From Geobacter sp. UBA5735 (GTDB taxonomy: Bacteria; Desulfobacterota; Desulfuromonadia; Geobacterales; Geobacteraceae): a stretch of DNA of 64,000 nucleotides. Location of the stretch: NCBI GenBank assembly GCA_002419385.1, contig DIFZ01000029.1, forward strand, positions 1 to 64,000, written 5' to 3'. The translations under genes were made by a program, and so were the position numbers. Of this stretch, positions 27,521-37,628 are shown one piece after another (position 1 is the stretch's first letter; each line of letters opens with the position of its first letter). The notes under the pieces are model-generated. The model did not search any database. It was not told the origin of the DNA and worked only from the letters and a program-made list of their open reading frames with translations.

Positions 27521-28210
27521 TTACTGTGTCTGGGGAATGATGCGGAGTTCGACGCGCCGGTTCTGCTGCCGGCCGGCCTCGGTGGAATTGGGTGCGATGG
27601 GCTTACTCTCGCCATAACCGATGGTCATCAGCCGTGCCGGGTCGACTCCGGCCCCGACCAGAGCGCTTTTTATTGCCTCGGCACGCCGCTGGGAAAGCTT
27701 CTGGTTGTAGTCTTCCGCCCCGCTGCTGTCAGTATGGCCGGCAATCTGCACGGTGGTCTGCGGATATTGCCTGAGGACACCGGCGACCCGGTTCAGTTCA
27801 TCATAGGCTCCGGGTTGGATCGTCGCTGAATTCACCGCAAAAAGGAAATCCGATTTGAACGTAACCGTCAGGACTTCGACCGATTTCTGGGTACTGCTTG
27901 CGTCAGCCTGTGCCAGGACTTCCTGGTCGCGCTTGATGCTGGCCGCCTCGGTGTCTGCGAGGGCCTGGCGCATGGAGGCTTCCTGCTTGTCCATGTAGTT
28001 GCCGATCGCGGTCCCGGCAAGCCCCCCGGCAACCGCACCGGCAGCGGCGCCGATCAGGGTGGCTTCGGTGCTCCGCCCGATTGCCTGGCCAAGTCCGGCC
28101 CCAACCGCCGCACCGAGTCCGGTGCCGACGGCGGCGCCCGTCTGGGCCTTCGTCGCACACCCGGCTGCCGCGACAGCCATAATACTGATCAAGACAACAA
28201 GTTTTTTCAT
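27521..28210 (-). CDS. OmpA-family lipoprotein with glycine zipper
   Basis: Protein of 229 residues. A lipoprotein signal peptide ends at the lipobox AAAGC (Cys 18). A glycine-zipper region follows (VGTGLGAAVGAGLGQAIG and AAAGAVAGGLAGTAIGNYM, about 28-75), typical of membrane-inserting or oligomerising segments, then a helical linker and an OmpA-C peptidoglycan-binding domain (about 110-229) with VQIAGHTDSSGAEDYNQKLS and SQRRAEAIKSAL, ending NRRVELRI. It should be anchored in the outer membrane and bind peptidoglycan non-covalently. AAAGGAG precedes the start. It is transcribed alone, between ftsZ and its own terminator. Confidence 0.93.
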   Translation of the reverse strand: MKKLVVLISIMAVAAAGCATKAQTGAAVGTGLGAAVGAGLGQAIGRSTEATLIGAAAGAVAGGLAGTAIGNYMDKQEASMRQALADTEAASIKRDQEVLAQADASSTQKSVEVLTVTFKSDFLFAVNSATIQPGAYDELNRVAGVLRQYPQTTVQIAGHTDSSGAEDYNQKLSQRRAEAIKSALVGAGVDPARLMTIGYGESKPIAPNSTEAGRQQNRRVELRIIPQTQ

Positions 28211-28632
28211 ATCTCATGCTCCTTTCAAGTTCCAGCGTGGCTGGATTGTTGATGCAGCACAAACAAACGCGATCTGCAAGCGTCAGCAGTTTACCGTATA
28301 CGGTCCGAATTGAAAACCCTTTATCTGAAAAAACGCTCATCGGACACATGCTGCACGCCACTATGGTACAGGGGCTTGCGTCCTTGCCCTCATGTGGAAT
28401 CAAACGCGAACCGTGTCGAACCGGTTGACAGCACGGCACGCAGTTTGACAGTCCGCTCTGTCGCAGGCAAGGCAGTGGGCGCTTCAGGAAAGCAGGGGCG
28501 GGCGCAAAGCGCCGCGGCAGGGAAAGGAAAAAAACCCCGGCCTTCCACGGAGGGGGGATTACGGAAGGCCGGGGAAATAAAACTGGTTGCTCGGGCATGA
28601 CTGCGATGAAATGCCCGAAAGTGCGTCTCTGC
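28211..28632. other. Intergenic region between ftsZ and the OmpA-family gene
   Basis: No gene seen in 420 bases. It contains the ftsZ terminator (separate entry) and a perfect 12-base palindrome ACCGTATACGGT at 28294-28305, about 85 bp upstream of the lipoprotein start, which could be an operator. No clear sigma-70 promoter was found. Confidence 0.5.
28535..28574 (-). terminator. Intrinsic terminator after ftsZ (end of dcw cluster)
   Basis: Perfect 12-base stem CCCCGGCCTTCC/GGAAGGCCGGGG with a 16-base loop, followed on the minus strand by seven T. It lies about 60 bp past the ftsZ stop and closes the whole cluster. Confidence 0.9.
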
Positions 28633-29796
28633 TCAGTCGACCGATTTGCGCAGGAACGTCGGGATATCGTACTGATCATCTTCATCCATGAAGAAAGCCC
28701 GCTGCTTTACCGATGCTTCCTTGGGAGTCCGCTCAATGCGCTTGAATGCGGGAATTTCCCTGTTGACCTCTTCCATGTCGGACTGGTGCGCCACGCTCTT
28801 CAGCTCGGCCTTGCCCTTCTCGGCTTTTTCCACATCGAAGCGGTCGCCGAACCCGGTGGCTATGGCGGTGATCTTCACCGTATCCCCGAGGTTTTCATCG
28901 ATCACCAGGCCGACGATGATGTTTGCATCCTCGTGGACCTTTTCGTGAATGACCCGGCTGGCGGCATCGAATTCGTCCATGGTCATGGACGAGGAACCGG
29001 TGATGTTGACCAGCACGCCCTTGGCGCCTGAAATGTCGATATCCTCCAGGAGCGGGCTGGAGATGGCCTTGATCGCTGCGTCGACCGCCCTGTTCTCGCC
29101 GCTGGCCAGGCCGATGCCCATCATGGCCATGCCCCGTTCGCTCATGATCGCCTTGACGTCGGCGAAGTCGACGTTGATGAGCCCCGACGTGGTGATCAGG
29201 TCGGAAATCCCCTGGACGGCCTGGCGGAGAACGTCGTCGGACGGCTTGAAAGCGTCAAGGATCGACATGGATTTTCCGGCAAGGCCGAGGAGCCGGTCAT
29301 TGGGGATGATGACCAGCGAATCTACGTGTTTTTTCAGCTCGCGGACACCCGCTTCCGCCTTGGCAAGGCGCAGCTTGCCTTCCCGGGTAAAGGGCTTGGT
29401 CACGACACCGACGGTCAGGGCGCCCATTTCCTTGGCCACATCCGCGATGACGGGAGCGGCGCCGGTACCGGTGCCGCCGCCAAGGCCGGCAGCGATGAAA
29501 ACCATGTCCGCCCCCGACAGGACCTCGGCAAGCTGCTCGCGATTCTCCGCGGCGGCATCCTTGCCGACAGAGGGTTCGGCGCCCGCACCCAGTCCCTTGG
29601 TGAGCTGCGACCCGATCTGTATCTTGACCGGCGCCTTTGACATGCGCAGAGCCTGGGCGTCGGTATTTGCGACGATAAAATCGATGCCGTGCAACTCGCA
29701 GTCGATCATGGTGTTGACGGCGTTTCCGCCTCCTCCGCCCACGCCGATTACCTTGATCTTTGCACTCTGGTCTATGCTTTCATCGAATTCGAACAT
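28633..29796 (-). CDS. ftsZ: Cell division protein FtsZ
   Basis: Tubulin-like GTPase that forms the Z-ring. The 387-residue protein shows [15 protein letters not shown] near the N-terminus, the tubulin signature [13 protein letters not shown] (about 105), T7 loop [11 protein letters not shown] (about 205), a variable linker, and the conserved C-terminal tail DIPTFLRKS that binds FtsA and other ring proteins. Last gene of the dcw cluster, 49 bp downstream of ftsA, followed by a strong terminator. Confidence 0.98.
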   Translation of the reverse strand: MFEFDESIDQSAKIKVIGVGGGGGNAVNTMIDCELHGIDFIVANTDAQALRMSKAPVKIQIGSQLTKGLGAGAEPSVGKDAAAENREQLAEVLSGADMVFIAAGLGGGTGTGAAPVIADVAKEMGALTVGVVTKPFTREGKLRLAKAEAGVRELKKHVDSLVIIPNDRLLGLAGKSMSILDAFKPSDDVLRQAVQGISDLITTSGLINVDFADVKAIMSERGMAMMGIGLASGENRAVDAAIKAISSPLLEDIDISGAKGVLVNITGSSSMTMDEFDAASRVIHEKVHEDANIIVGLVIDENLGDTVKITAIATGFGDRFDVEKAEKGKAELKSVAHQSDMEEVNREIPAFKRIERTPKEASVKQRAFFMDEDDQYDIPTFLRKSVD

Positions 29797-29845
29797 GATC
29801 TACCCCCTTTTGTAATGAGAACATAAAAAGAACTGCCTCTGAATG

Positions 29846-31081
29846 TCAGAAAAATTCGCCGAACCACTCTTTCATGCGCCTCGCCACCCGCCTGAAGACA
29901 TTTTCGTCGCTCTGCACGGTGGGAAACTCCCTGATCCCCTGGTTCTTGCTCCCGTAGACCACCAGGCCCACGCCTGTGGCATACACCGGGGAATTGACCA
30001 CATCCACCAGTCCGCCGATATTCTGGGGCAGGCCGCGCCGCACCGGCAGGTTGAAAATCTGCTCGGCCAGCTCCGGCATCCCCTCCAGAATAGAAGTCCC
30101 GCCGGTGATGACCACGCCCGAGGCGATCTGGTCCTCGAAGCCCGACTTCACGATCTCCCGGTTGACCAACGTGTAGATCTCCTCCATGCGCGGCTCCAGG
30201 ATCTCCGCCAGCAGCTGGCGCGACAGGATGCGGGGCTTTCTTCCTCCCACGCTCGGCACCTCGATAGTCTCGTCCTTGCCGACCAGCGGGGAGAAGCAGC
30301 AGCCGTACTTCTGCTTGATCTTTTCCGCCTCCGCCATCGGCGTCCGAAGACCGACGGCTATATCGTTGGTCAGATGGTTGCCGCCCAGGGAGAGCACTGA
30401 GGTATGCTTGATGGCTCCGTCAACAAAAATGGCAATGTCGGTCGTACCGCCGCCTATGTCCACCAGCGCGACACCGATCTCTTTTTCCTCCGGCGATATC
30501 ACCGCCTCGGAAGAAGCCAGCTGCTCGAGAACGATGTCGGCGACATCGAGTCCCGCGCGATTGCAGGATTTGATGATGTTCTGGGCGCTGGCAACGGCGC
30601 CGGTCACGATGTGCACCCGGGCTTCCAGCCGGACGCCGCTCATGCCCAGCGGCTCCCGGATGCCGTCCTGGTCGTCGATGATGAACTCCTGGGGGAGGAT
30701 GTGGATCACCTCGCGGTCCATGGGTATGGCGATGGCTTTCGCCGCATCGATCACCCGGCGCACGTCGTCCGGGGAAACCTCGCGGTTCTTGATGGCGATC
30801 ACGCCCTGGGAGTTGAATCCCCTGATATGTCCGCCGGCGATCCCCGCATACACCGACTTTATTTCGCAGCCGGCCATCAGCTCGGCCTCTTCGATGGCCT
30901 TCTTGATGGAAGCGACAGTAGTTTCGATGTTGATCACGACCCCTTTACGCAAGCCGCGGGACGGGCTGGTCCCGATACCGACGATATCCACGCCGTCTTC
31001 GGTCACATTGCCGACGATGGCGCATATCTTCGTGGTGCCGATATCGAGACCCACGATCAGATTTTCTCTCCTGTTGGCCAT
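29846..31081 (-). CDS. ftsA: Cell division protein FtsA
   Basis: Actin-like ATPase that tethers FtsZ to the membrane. The 411-residue protein begins MANRRENLIVGLDIGTTKIC (phosphate 1 motif), with ALVDIGGGTTDIAIFVDG (phosphate 2, about 205) and VVITGGTSILEGMPEL (about 330). The C-terminal amphipathic helix RVARRMKEWFGEFF is the membrane-targeting sequence, and it is intact. It lies 13 bp downstream of ftsQ in the same operon. Confidence 0.97.
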   Translation of the reverse strand: MANRRENLIVGLDIGTTKICAIVGNVTEDGVDIVGIGTSPSRGLRKGVVINIETTVASIKKAIEEAELMAGCEIKSVYAGIAGGHIRGFNSQGVIAIKNREVSPDDVRRVIDAAKAIAIPMDREVIHILPQEFIIDDQDGIREPLGMSGVRLEARVHIVTGAVASAQNIIKSCNRAGLDVADIVLEQLASSEAVISPEEKEIGVALVDIGGGTTDIAIFVDGAIKHTSVLSLGGNHLTNDIAVGLRTPMAEAEKIKQKYGCCFSPLVGKDETIEVPSVGGRKPRILSRQLLAEILEPRMEEIYTLVNREIVKSGFEDQIASGVVITGGTSILEGMPELAEQIFNLPVRRGLPQNIGGLVDVVNSPVYATGVGLVVYGSKNQGIREFPTVQSDENVFRRVARRMKEWFGEFF

Positions 31082-31094
31082 ACCCCCTCCTCTG

Positions 31095-31922
31095 TCACAC
31101 CTTTTTTACCACAATCTTGTCAGGATAGTTCAAATCAATGTACTCGAGCGACGCGATCTGCCCGGACAGCTCACGGTAGATCCTGGAAAGCCTCTCCAGC
31201 TTTTCGGCATAGGCGCCGTCTCCGAGCTTCACCGGGATGCCGCCCATTGCGGTGAACAGGGTGAATCCGTACCCCTTGTCCACATGGATCTCCGAAATGT
31301 CCTCGAGCCGGAACACCGTCCCCTTGCGCAGGAGGCCGAGGATGCCGAGTGCAGCGCGCATCGTCTCTTTCGTGCCGGCCGGATCCCTGTTCAGGTCTTC
31401 GACCGCCATCCCGGTGACGATGGGGTAGTCGAGCCGGTCACCGGTCGTCAGCGGCTTGAATATCGTGCCCTTCGTGTCGACATAGAACAGGTACCCCATG
31501 TTCACGACAGCAGCCGGAACGCGTTCGGCAACCTCGATCGACAGGCTGCCCGGGAATCTCCGCCTCACGGTTATGTCTTCGAGCCAGGGATTCTTCCCCA
31601 GGTTGCCGCCGATGCTCTTCAGGTCCAGCTTCAGCAGGGAGTCTCCAAGCCTTACCCCTGCCAGGGAAAGCATCTCCTCCCGGCTGACCCGCGTGAGGCG
31701 GGATATCTCGACCCTCTCCAGCTTGAAGAACGTCATCCGCGCGACCAGTTCATATGCTTCGACGCAGACGGTCCAGAACACCACGAGCAGCACCAGCGCG
31801 ATACCGGCCCGCGCCGTTTGGCGCAGCATTTTACGGTACTGGATCGGCTTCCGGTTTTTTTTCTCCCGCTTCTGCCGGTTCCGGTTAGGGGAAATTCTTT
31901 TTTTATGGTGCAGATCGCGCAT
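31095..31922 (-). CDS. ftsQ: Cell division protein FtsQ
   Basis: Divisome scaffold protein, 275 residues. A basic cytoplasmic tail of about 40 residues precedes one transmembrane helix (AGIALVLLVVFWTVCVEAYEL). A periplasmic POTRA domain (FFKLERVEISRLTRVSREEM, about 60-130) is followed by the FtsQ beta domain. The start at MRDLHHKK (31922) is preferred; seven more codons are open to 31943. It connects FtsK/FtsA with the FtsL-FtsB complex in known bacteria. It sits between ddl and ftsA. Confidence 0.92.
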   Translation of the reverse strand: MRDLHHKKRISPNRNRQKREKKNRKPIQYRKMLRQTARAGIALVLLVVFWTVCVEAYELVARMTFFKLERVEISRLTRVSREEMLSLAGVRLGDSLLKLDLKSIGGNLGKNPWLEDITVRRRFPGSLSIEVAERVPAAVVNMGYLFYVDTKGTIFKPLTTGDRLDYPIVTGMAVEDLNRDPAGTKETMRAALGILGLLRKGTVFRLEDISEIHVDKGYGFTLFTAMGGIPVKLGDGAYAEKLERLSRIYRELSGQIASLEYIDLNYPDKIVVKKV

Positions 31923-31955
31923 TGTCTGCCATCCCGCGGGCACTGTGCCCGTTTT

Positions 31956-32906
31956 CTAGACTCCGATTTTCAACGACGACGCAAGAAGTATCCTCTCCAG
32001 CAGTTCCCCGAACGGTATACCGACACCGCCGGCTATCTCGGGGAAAAGACTGAGCGCGGTCATCCCCGGCAGGGTGTTGACCTCCAGGACATAACACTCC
32101 TCGCTGGCTGTAACCAGCAGGTCGACACGGCTGTAGCCGCTGCACCCCAGAGCGTGATGGGCGGCAGCGCCTGTTGCAAGTGCTTTGCGGTACAGCCCTT
32201 CCTGCAGCGGCGCGGGGAAAACGTGTTCCGCCATGCCGGGAGTGTACTTGGCTTCAAAATCGTAAAACTGGTTGCGCGGAATGATCTCGATGGCGCCAAG
32301 GGCCCGGTCCTCCAAAATGCCGACCTGGATCTCCCGCCCGTTGATGAACTGTTCGACCAGCACCTCACGGTCATAGCGGAAAGCGGTCTCCAGGGCTGCG
32401 CCCATGTCCTCCGGATCCTTCACAATGCTGATGCCGACCGATGAGCCTTCCTGTGAAGGCTTGACCACCACCGGGAACGGGAAATCAAGGGCCTGCGGGT
32501 CAAACTGCCCGCCCCGCTCAACCACCACGTAGGGAGCGATCAGCATGCCGGCGGCTGCAAAGGCCGCCTTGGCATAGACTTTGTTCATGGCCAGCGCGCT
32601 TGCCAGCACTCCCGACCCGGTATAGGGAATCCCGGCCACTTCCAGGAGTCCCTGGACTGCGCCGTCTTCCCCGTAGCGGCCATGGAGAGCGATGAACGCC
32701 AGGTCTACGGATTTTTCGGCCAGCACTCCCGCCAGATTCCTGTCCACATCAATGGCAACGGCATCGTACCCCAGTGCAACCAGTGCCCCGTGAACCGCGG
32801 CCCCGCTCTTCAGGGACACCTCCCGTTCGGCGGACAATCCGCCATACAGCACAGCTATCTTTTTCGATTTCAATTCTTCGCGCGTCATGATCCCTGCCGT
32901 ATCCAT
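31956..32906 (-). CDS. ddl: D-alanine--D-alanine ligase
   Basis: ATP-grasp enzyme that joins two D-alanines for the peptidoglycan stem. The 316-residue protein has [19 protein letters not shown] (about 17), ATP-grasp strands with [16 protein letters not shown] (about 130), the omega-loop region [20 protein letters not shown] and the metal-binding end [20 protein letters not shown] then [12 protein letters not shown]. Two starts are possible, 32906 or the in-frame ATG at 32888; neither has a clearly better ribosome site. It follows murB in the dcw cluster. Confidence 0.95.
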   Translation of the reverse strand: MDTAGIMTREELKSKKIAVLYGGLSAEREVSLKSGAAVHGALVALGYDAVAIDVDRNLAGVLAEKSVDLAFIALHGRYGEDGAVQGLLEVAGIPYTGSGVLASALAMNKVYAKAAFAAAGMLIAPYVVVERGGQFDPQALDFPFPVVVKPSQEGSSVGISIVKDPEDMGAALETAFRYDREVLVEQFINGREIQVGILEDRALGAIEIIPRNQFYDFEAKYTPGMAEHVFPAPLQEGLYRKALATGAAAHHALGCSGYSRVDLLVTASEECYVLEVNTLPGMTALSLFPEIAGGVGIPFGELLERILLASSLKIGV

Positions 32907-32974
32907 TTCCTTTCGCCAGTGCGAAACAAACCTGATGTGTCGTCATGCGTCCTCGGGATCGGGAAGCCGTCAGG

Positions 32975-33877
32975 TCAGCCCTCTCCCACAATCTTCACCT
33001 CTTCTTCAAGTTCAACCCCGGCCGACTGCCTGACAGCACCTTTGATCCGGGCTGCAAGAGCCAGAAAATCAGCTGCCGTTGCGCTGCCCCGGTTCACCAG
33101 GAAGTTGGCGTGAACCTCCGAAACCTGCGCCCCGCCGACCCGCACACCGCGAAGCCCTGCCTGCTCGATGAGGCGCCAGGCCGGAGCGCCGGCAGGGTTC
33201 CTGAAGAATGAACCGGCATTGGGATAGCCAACCAACTGGCTGCCGCGCCGGTGAGCCAGGAGCTCCCCTGTCCGCCTGTCGATCTCCTCCCGGGTCTCTT
33301 CGCGCAAGGCAAAAGCTGCCTCCAGGATTATCTCGCCAGGTGCAAGCGTGAGGAAGCGGTAGCCGAATTCAAGTTCGTCTTTCCCGGCAACGGCCACCTC
33401 TCCCGACCTCCAGGTCACCAGTGACTCGAGACAGTCGGTGATGGCCTGCCCCCCGGCGCCCGCATTCATCGCCAGCGCCCCGCCGACGCGACCCGGAATG
33501 CCGGCAAGGAATTCAAGGCCTGACAGTCTGTTCTCGCCGGCACAGCCTGCCAGCTTCCGGTTGTCGGCTCCCGCCCCGGCGCGGACGATGCGATCACCTT
33601 CCCTCCTTACCGAATCGAACTTCTCGAGAGAGATGACAGCACCGCGGAATCCGCCGTCCCTGACCAGGAGATTGCATCCCCCGCCCACGACCAGGTAAGG
33701 AAGGCGGGTTTCGGCAAGGAGCGCCAACAGTCTCTCCAGGTCGGCCCGGTCTGCCGGCACGATGAAGTAATCGGCTGGGCCGCCCACCCTGAGCGAGGTA
33801 TGCCGAGCCATGGGCTCACCCCTGAGAACCGTTCCCCGAACTTCCCCGGCGATCCGGGCAAAAAGGCTTCCTGTCAA
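32975..33877 (-). CDS. murB: UDP-N-acetylenolpyruvoylglucosamine reductase
   Basis: FAD enzyme that reduces UDP-GlcNAc-enolpyruvate to UDP-MurNAc. The 300-residue protein shows [16 protein letters not shown] (about 24), the FAD site [17 protein letters not shown] (about 61), [20 protein letters not shown] (about 120) and the catalytic region GSFFRNPAG, with [11 protein letters not shown] near the end. This is the shorter B. subtilis-like type. It probably starts at a TTG at 33877 whose TTGA overlaps the murC stop; family proteins have residues before ARHTS, which argues against the ATG at 33811. Confidence 0.95.
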   Translation of the reverse strand: MTGSLFARIAGEVRGTVLRGEPMARHTSLRVGGPADYFIVPADRADLERLLALLAETRLPYLVVGGGCNLLVRDGGFRGAVISLEKFDSVRREGDRIVRAGAGADNRKLAGCAGENRLSGLEFLAGIPGRVGGALAMNAGAGGQAITDCLESLVTWRSGEVAVAGKDELEFGYRFLTLAPGEIILEAAFALREETREEIDRRTGELLAHRRGSQLVGYPNAGSFFRNPAGAPAWRLIEQAGLRGVRVGGAQVSEVHANFLVNRGSATAADFLALAARIKGAVRQSAGVELEEEVKIVGEG

Positions 33878-35250
33878 AGATCTTTCCCGAGCTTCTGAAG
33901 CAGCGCTTCGCCGGTCTGCCAGATATTTCCCGCCCCGAGGGTCACGAAAATGTCTCCCGGTTTCAGGATTGCAGCCAGGTGATTCAGGAGCTCTTCCCGA
34001 TCCGCGATGTGGGTCACTTCCTTCTGGCCGTGCTTTCTGATGCTCCGGGCAAGGGATTCCGCGGTCACGCCTTCGATGGGCTGTTCGCCTGCCGGGTAGA
34101 TGTCGGTCAACACCAGCACATCGGCATCATAAAAGGCCTTGACGAATTCGTCAAAGAGTTCCTTGGTCCTCGTGTAGCGGTGCGGCTGGAACGCCACCAC
34201 CAGCCTGCGGTTCCACCCGCCCTTGGCCGCGGCCAGGGTTGCCCTGACTTCCGTGGGGTGGTGCCCATAGTCGTCAACCACCATGATGCCGTCGACCTCT
34301 CCCTTGACCTGGAAGCGGCGGCCGACCCCGCCGAACAGCCTGAAGCCTTCCTGGATAACCGGGAACGGTATGTTCAGTTCCATGGCCACCGCCAACGATG
34401 CCAGCGCGTTCAGCACATTGTGGGCGCCGGGCATGCTGAAGGTGATGTCGCCGAGGACCTCGCCCCGATACTGCGCGGTGAACGTCGTGGAAAATCCGCT
34501 GAGCCGGATATCGGTCGCCCTGAAATCGGCCTGGGCGCTGAGTCCGTAGGTCAGGAATCGCTTCTTGATCCTGGGAATGATGTCGGCCACGTTGCCGTTG
34601 TCGAGACACAGCACCGCCAATCCGAAAAAGGGAACTTTGTTGATGAATTCGACGAAGGTATCCTTGATTTCGTTGATGCCGCTGTAGAAATCCAGGTGGT
34701 CGGCATCAATATTGGTCACCACGGCTATGGTCGGTGACAGCTTGAGGAACGACCCGTCAGACTCGTCAGCCTCGGCAACGAGGAATTTCCCCTGCCCCAG
34801 CCGGGCATTGGTCCCGATGGAATTCAGCTTGCCGCCGATCACGATGGTGGGGTCGATGCCGCCATGCCCCAGGAGCGTGGAAACCATGGACGTGGTGGTG
34901 GTCTTGCCGTGGGTTCCGGCGATGGCGATGCCGTATTTCATCCGCATCAGCTCCGCCAGCATCTCCGCCCTGGGTATGACCGGGATCATGCAGTCCCTGG
35001 CCTCCATCACCTCGGGATTGTCGTCTTTCACTGCGCTGGAGATGACGACGACATCCGCGCCGGCAATGTTGGACCGTTCATGGCCGTAGAATATCTCTCC
35101 CCCGAGTTCCGCAAGACGGTCGGTGGTCTCGGACCTGCGCAGGTCCGAACCGGACACCTTGTAGCCCAGGTTGAGCAGGACCTCGGCGATTCCACTCATG
35201 CCGATCCCGCCGATGCCGACAAAATGTATTTTTTCGATTCTTCCGTACAT
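33874..35250 (-). CDS. murC: UDP-N-acetylmuramate--L-alanine ligase
   Basis: First Mur ligase, adding L-alanine to UDP-MurNAc. The 458-residue protein starts [20 protein letters not shown] (Rossmann motif), with P-loop [18 protein letters not shown] (about 110), [10 protein letters not shown] (about 180), [10 protein letters not shown] (about 310) and the C-terminal [10 protein letters not shown] motif. All expected catalytic segments are present. Its 3' end overlaps murB by 4 bp; its 5' end follows a repeat-rich 190-bp gap after murG. Confidence 0.97.
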   Translation of the reverse strand: MYGRIEKIHFVGIGGIGMSGIAEVLLNLGYKVSGSDLRRSETTDRLAELGGEIFYGHERSNIAGADVVVISSAVKDDNPEVMEARDCMIPVIPRAEMLAELMRMKYGIAIAGTHGKTTTTSMVSTLLGHGGIDPTIVIGGKLNSIGTNARLGQGKFLVAEADESDGSFLKLSPTIAVVTNIDADHLDFYSGINEIKDTFVEFINKVPFFGLAVLCLDNGNVADIIPRIKKRFLTYGLSAQADFRATDIRLSGFSTTFTAQYRGEVLGDITFSMPGAHNVLNALASLAVAMELNIPFPVIQEGFRLFGGVGRRFQVKGEVDGIMVVDDYGHHPTEVRATLAAAKGGWNRRLVVAFQPHRYTRTKELFDEFVKAFYDADVLVLTDIYPAGEQPIEGVTAESLARSIRKHGQKEVTHIADREELLNHLAAILKPGDIFVTLGAGNIWQTGEALLQKLGKDL

Positions 35251-35442
35251 GTATCCTCTATCTGCTCACTTCGTGAGCGTGAACGCGTTCGCTTCGCATA
35301 TGCGTTCGCTTCGCTCAAGGGTTAATGGGTTGAATGAAGCGAACTGCCAAAATTTCAAACCAGTAACCCGTAAACCAATCAACATTTAGACTCAAACCCT
35401 CTTTAACCCATCAACTCATCACCCATGAGCGAAGCGGACGCA
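35251..35442. repeat. Repeat-rich insert between murG and murC
   Basis: The only sizeable gap inside the otherwise tight mur run. It contains a direct repeat GCGTTCGCTTCGC (near 35284 and 35303) and imperfect inverted arms of about 35 bp: CGCTTCGCTCAAGGGTTAAT on the left and its degenerate complement near 35389-35435. Several GGGTTAAT/GGGTGATG-like units occur. The right arm runs into the murG stop codon, where CATGGGTGATG occurs twice. It looks like a REP-type element; no gene is seen. Confidence 0.6.
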
Positions 35443-36528
35443 TCACCCATGTTCCGCCAGCATGGCATCCACTATTTCCCGCGCCGCATCAGGCCTGCCA
35501 AGGGCTGCGGCATTCCTGCCGACGTTTTCCAACCGACCGGGATCCCGGGCCAGCCCGGCGATCATGCCCGCCAGCGCTTCCCCCGAAAGCTCCCGGTCCA
35601 GGATCATGAAGCCGGCGTCTTTTTCCAGGAGGGCTTCGGCGTTTTTCCGCTGATGATCGTCCACGGCATAGGGATAGGGGATGAAGATGCACGGCTTGCC
35701 GCATGCTGTCACCTCGGCAATCGTCGTGGCTCCCGCCCGGCAGACGACCAGGTCTGCCCTGCCGTAGGCGCCGGCCATATCATCGATGAAAGGCACCACT
35801 TCAGCGTTCATCCCTGCACGTGCGTAAGCTTCCCGAACCTGCTCAAGGTCGTTTTCTCCGGTCTGGTGCGTGATCACGAGACGGTCCCCGAGTCCGGAAA
35901 GGCGGGGAAGGGCCTCAGTCATCGCCACATTGATCCGGTGGGCGCCGGCACTGCCGCCGAAAACCAGGATGCTGAATATTCCGGCACCGTCTCCTGTGGC
36001 CCTGCGCTGCCGGGCTCCCTCCACGATCAGTTTCCGCAGTGGATTGCCGGTCAGGCTGCACTTGCCTGCAGGCAGATACTTCTTAGACTCCTCGATCGAA
36101 ATGAAAACCCTGGCAGCAAGGTGCGCCAGCAGCCGGTTGGTCAGACCGGGATGGGCGTTCTGCTCGTGAATGAAGCAGCAGCGACCCTGACGGCGCGCGG
36201 CCAGGACCAGCGGACCGGAAGAGTACCCCCCCACGCCCAGGACCAGGTCGGGACGGAATTCCCTGACAATCCTTGCTGACTGGCGGTAGCCTGCCAGCAA
36301 GAGCCCCATACCCTTGATGCTCCGGAAGAATCCCACTCTCCGCATGCCCGTTGCCTCGATGCGTTCCAGCCGGTAACCGAGCCGTGGCAGCACCCGTGCT
36401 TCAATGCCCCGCTCGGTGCCGACAAAGAGCACCTGGTTGCCCGGCTCCCTGGCCAGGAACTCCTCGGCTACGGCGATCCCCGGGAAAAGGTGGCCGCCCG
36501 TACCGCCGCCGGCTATGATCAGCCTCAC
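35443..36528 (-). CDS. murG: UDP-N-acetylglucosamine transferase MurG
   Basis: GT-B glycosyltransferase that adds GlcNAc to lipid I to give lipid II at the inner face of the membrane. The 361-residue protein starts at a GTG (36528) whose GTGA overlaps the ftsW stop by 4 bp; the frame continues open far upstream only as a shadow of ftsW. Motifs: LIIAGGGTGGHLFPGIAVAE (G loop 1), VGGYSSGPLVLAA (about 95), FIHEQNAHPGLTNR, VFGGSAGAHRIN (G loop 3, about 190) and VCRAGATTIAEVTACGKP (about 260). The last codons lie in the repeat-rich insert. Confidence 0.96.
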   Translation of the reverse strand: MRLIIAGGGTGGHLFPGIAVAEEFLAREPGNQVLFVGTERGIEARVLPRLGYRLERIEATGMRRVGFFRSIKGMGLLLAGYRQSARIVREFRPDLVLGVGGYSSGPLVLAARRQGRCCFIHEQNAHPGLTNRLLAHLAARVFISIEESKKYLPAGKCSLTGNPLRKLIVEGARQRRATGDGAGIFSILVFGGSAGAHRINVAMTEALPRLSGLGDRLVITHQTGENDLEQVREAYARAGMNAEVVPFIDDMAGAYGRADLVVCRAGATTIAEVTACGKPCIFIPYPYAVDDHQRKNAEALLEKDAGFMILDRELSGEALAGMIAGLARDPGRLENVGRNAAALGRPDAAREIVDAMLAEHG

Positions 36529-37628
36529 TGCGTCACCCGTACACGCGAGGAAATGTTCAGCAGTACCCCCACGGCAAACAGGGTGATTATAAGTGAGCTT
36601 CCGCCGTAGCTTATGAACGGCAATGCCAGACCCTTGGTCGGGAAAATGCCGGTGACGACGGCGATATTCACGAAGGCTTCCAGGCCTATCAGCGACGATA
36701 TGCCGAAGGCAAGCGAGCGGCCGAAGTTGTCCTCCGCATAGAGCGCCACCCGTATTCCCCTCATTACCAGCAAAAAGAACATGGATGATATCACTATGAA
36801 CCCGACGAAGCCCAGTTCCTCGCCGACCACTGAAAAAATGAAGTCGGTATGCGCCTCGGGCAGATAGAAAAGCTTCTGCTTGCCTTCCCCCAGCCCCTGG
36901 CCGAAAAGCCCGCCGGTACCGACGGCGATCCAAGACTGGATTATCTGGAACCCGGTGTTGGTGGGATCCTCCCAGGGGTTGAGGAATGCCATGATCCGCC
37001 GGCGGCGATAATCCACGTTCATGATGGCATAGTAGAGGAAGGGCATGGCCAGCAGCACCATGGACAGAATGTACGACAGCCTCGTTCCTGCCGCGAACAG
37101 CATGATCATGGCAACCGCACCCAGCACCATCGACGAGCCGAGGTCGGGCTGTTTGAGAAGCAGGAGCAGCATGATCGCCAGCACCACCATGTAGGGGAGG
37201 AAACCGGTCGAGAAAAACCTCACCTTGTCCTGCTTTTTGTCCAGCGAATATGCCATGTACATGATAAAGGCGATCTTGGCCATTTCCGACGGCTGGAACG
37301 AAAAGCCGGGGAGCCTGATCCAGCGGGAGGACCCGCCCGCACTGTCGCCGATGCCCGGAATGAGCACGGCAACGAGCATGATGAGGCACCCGATCAGGAT
37401 GGGTACGGCATACTTTTTCCATACATGGTAGTCCACCCGCATGGCCCAGATCATGGTGCCCGCACCCAGCAGGGTGTAGATGCCCTGGCGCTTGAGGAAA
37501 TAGAACCCGTCGTGGAACTTTTTCGCCGCCATGATGGATGACGCGGAATAGACCATGACCACGCCGAAGCAGGCCAGCGTGATGACCATGAGCATTATGA
37601 TCAGATCATATCCCTCCGCCCTGTTCAT
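36525..37628 (-). CDS. ftsW: Lipid II polymerase FtsW
   Basis: SEDS-family glycosyltransferase of the divisome, 367 residues with about ten transmembrane helices. It begins with YDLIIMLMVITLACFGVVMV, then SSRWIRLPGFSFQPSEMAKI (conserved SEDS segment with the catalytic loop, about 105), and ends FISYGGSSLIITLFAVGVLL, the family signature. It starts directly after the murD stop with no gap and overlaps murG by 4 bp. The partner transpeptidase is FtsI, encoded upstream. Confidence 0.96.
   Translation of the reverse strand: MNRAEGYDLIIMLMVITLACFGVVMVYSASSIMAAKKFHDGFYFLKRQGIYTLLGAGTMIWAMRVDYHVWKKYAVPILIGCLIMLVAVLIPGIGDSAGGSSRWIRLPGFSFQPSEMAKIAFIMYMAYSLDKKQDKVRFFSTGFLPYMVVLAIMLLLLLKQPDLGSSMVLGAVAMIMLFAAGTRLSYILSMVLLAMPFLYYAIMNVDYRRRRIMAFLNPWEDPTNTGFQIIQSWIAVGTGGLFGQGLGEGKQKLFYLPEAHTDFIFSVVGEELGFVGFIVISSMFFLLVMRGIRVALYAEDNFGRSLAFGISSLIGLEAFVNIAVVTGIFPTKGLALPFISYGGSSLIITLFAVGVLLNISSRVRVTQ

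Noticed and set aside
30186..32444. Plus-strand open frame of 752 codons across ftsA, ftsQ and ddl
   Set aside because: Antisense to three clear dcw genes and without family resemblance.
36529..37422. Upstream extension of the murG frame through ftsW
   Set aside because: MurG begins at the GTG at 36528 with the conserved LIIAGGGTGGH motif; the extension is a frame-shadow of ftsW.
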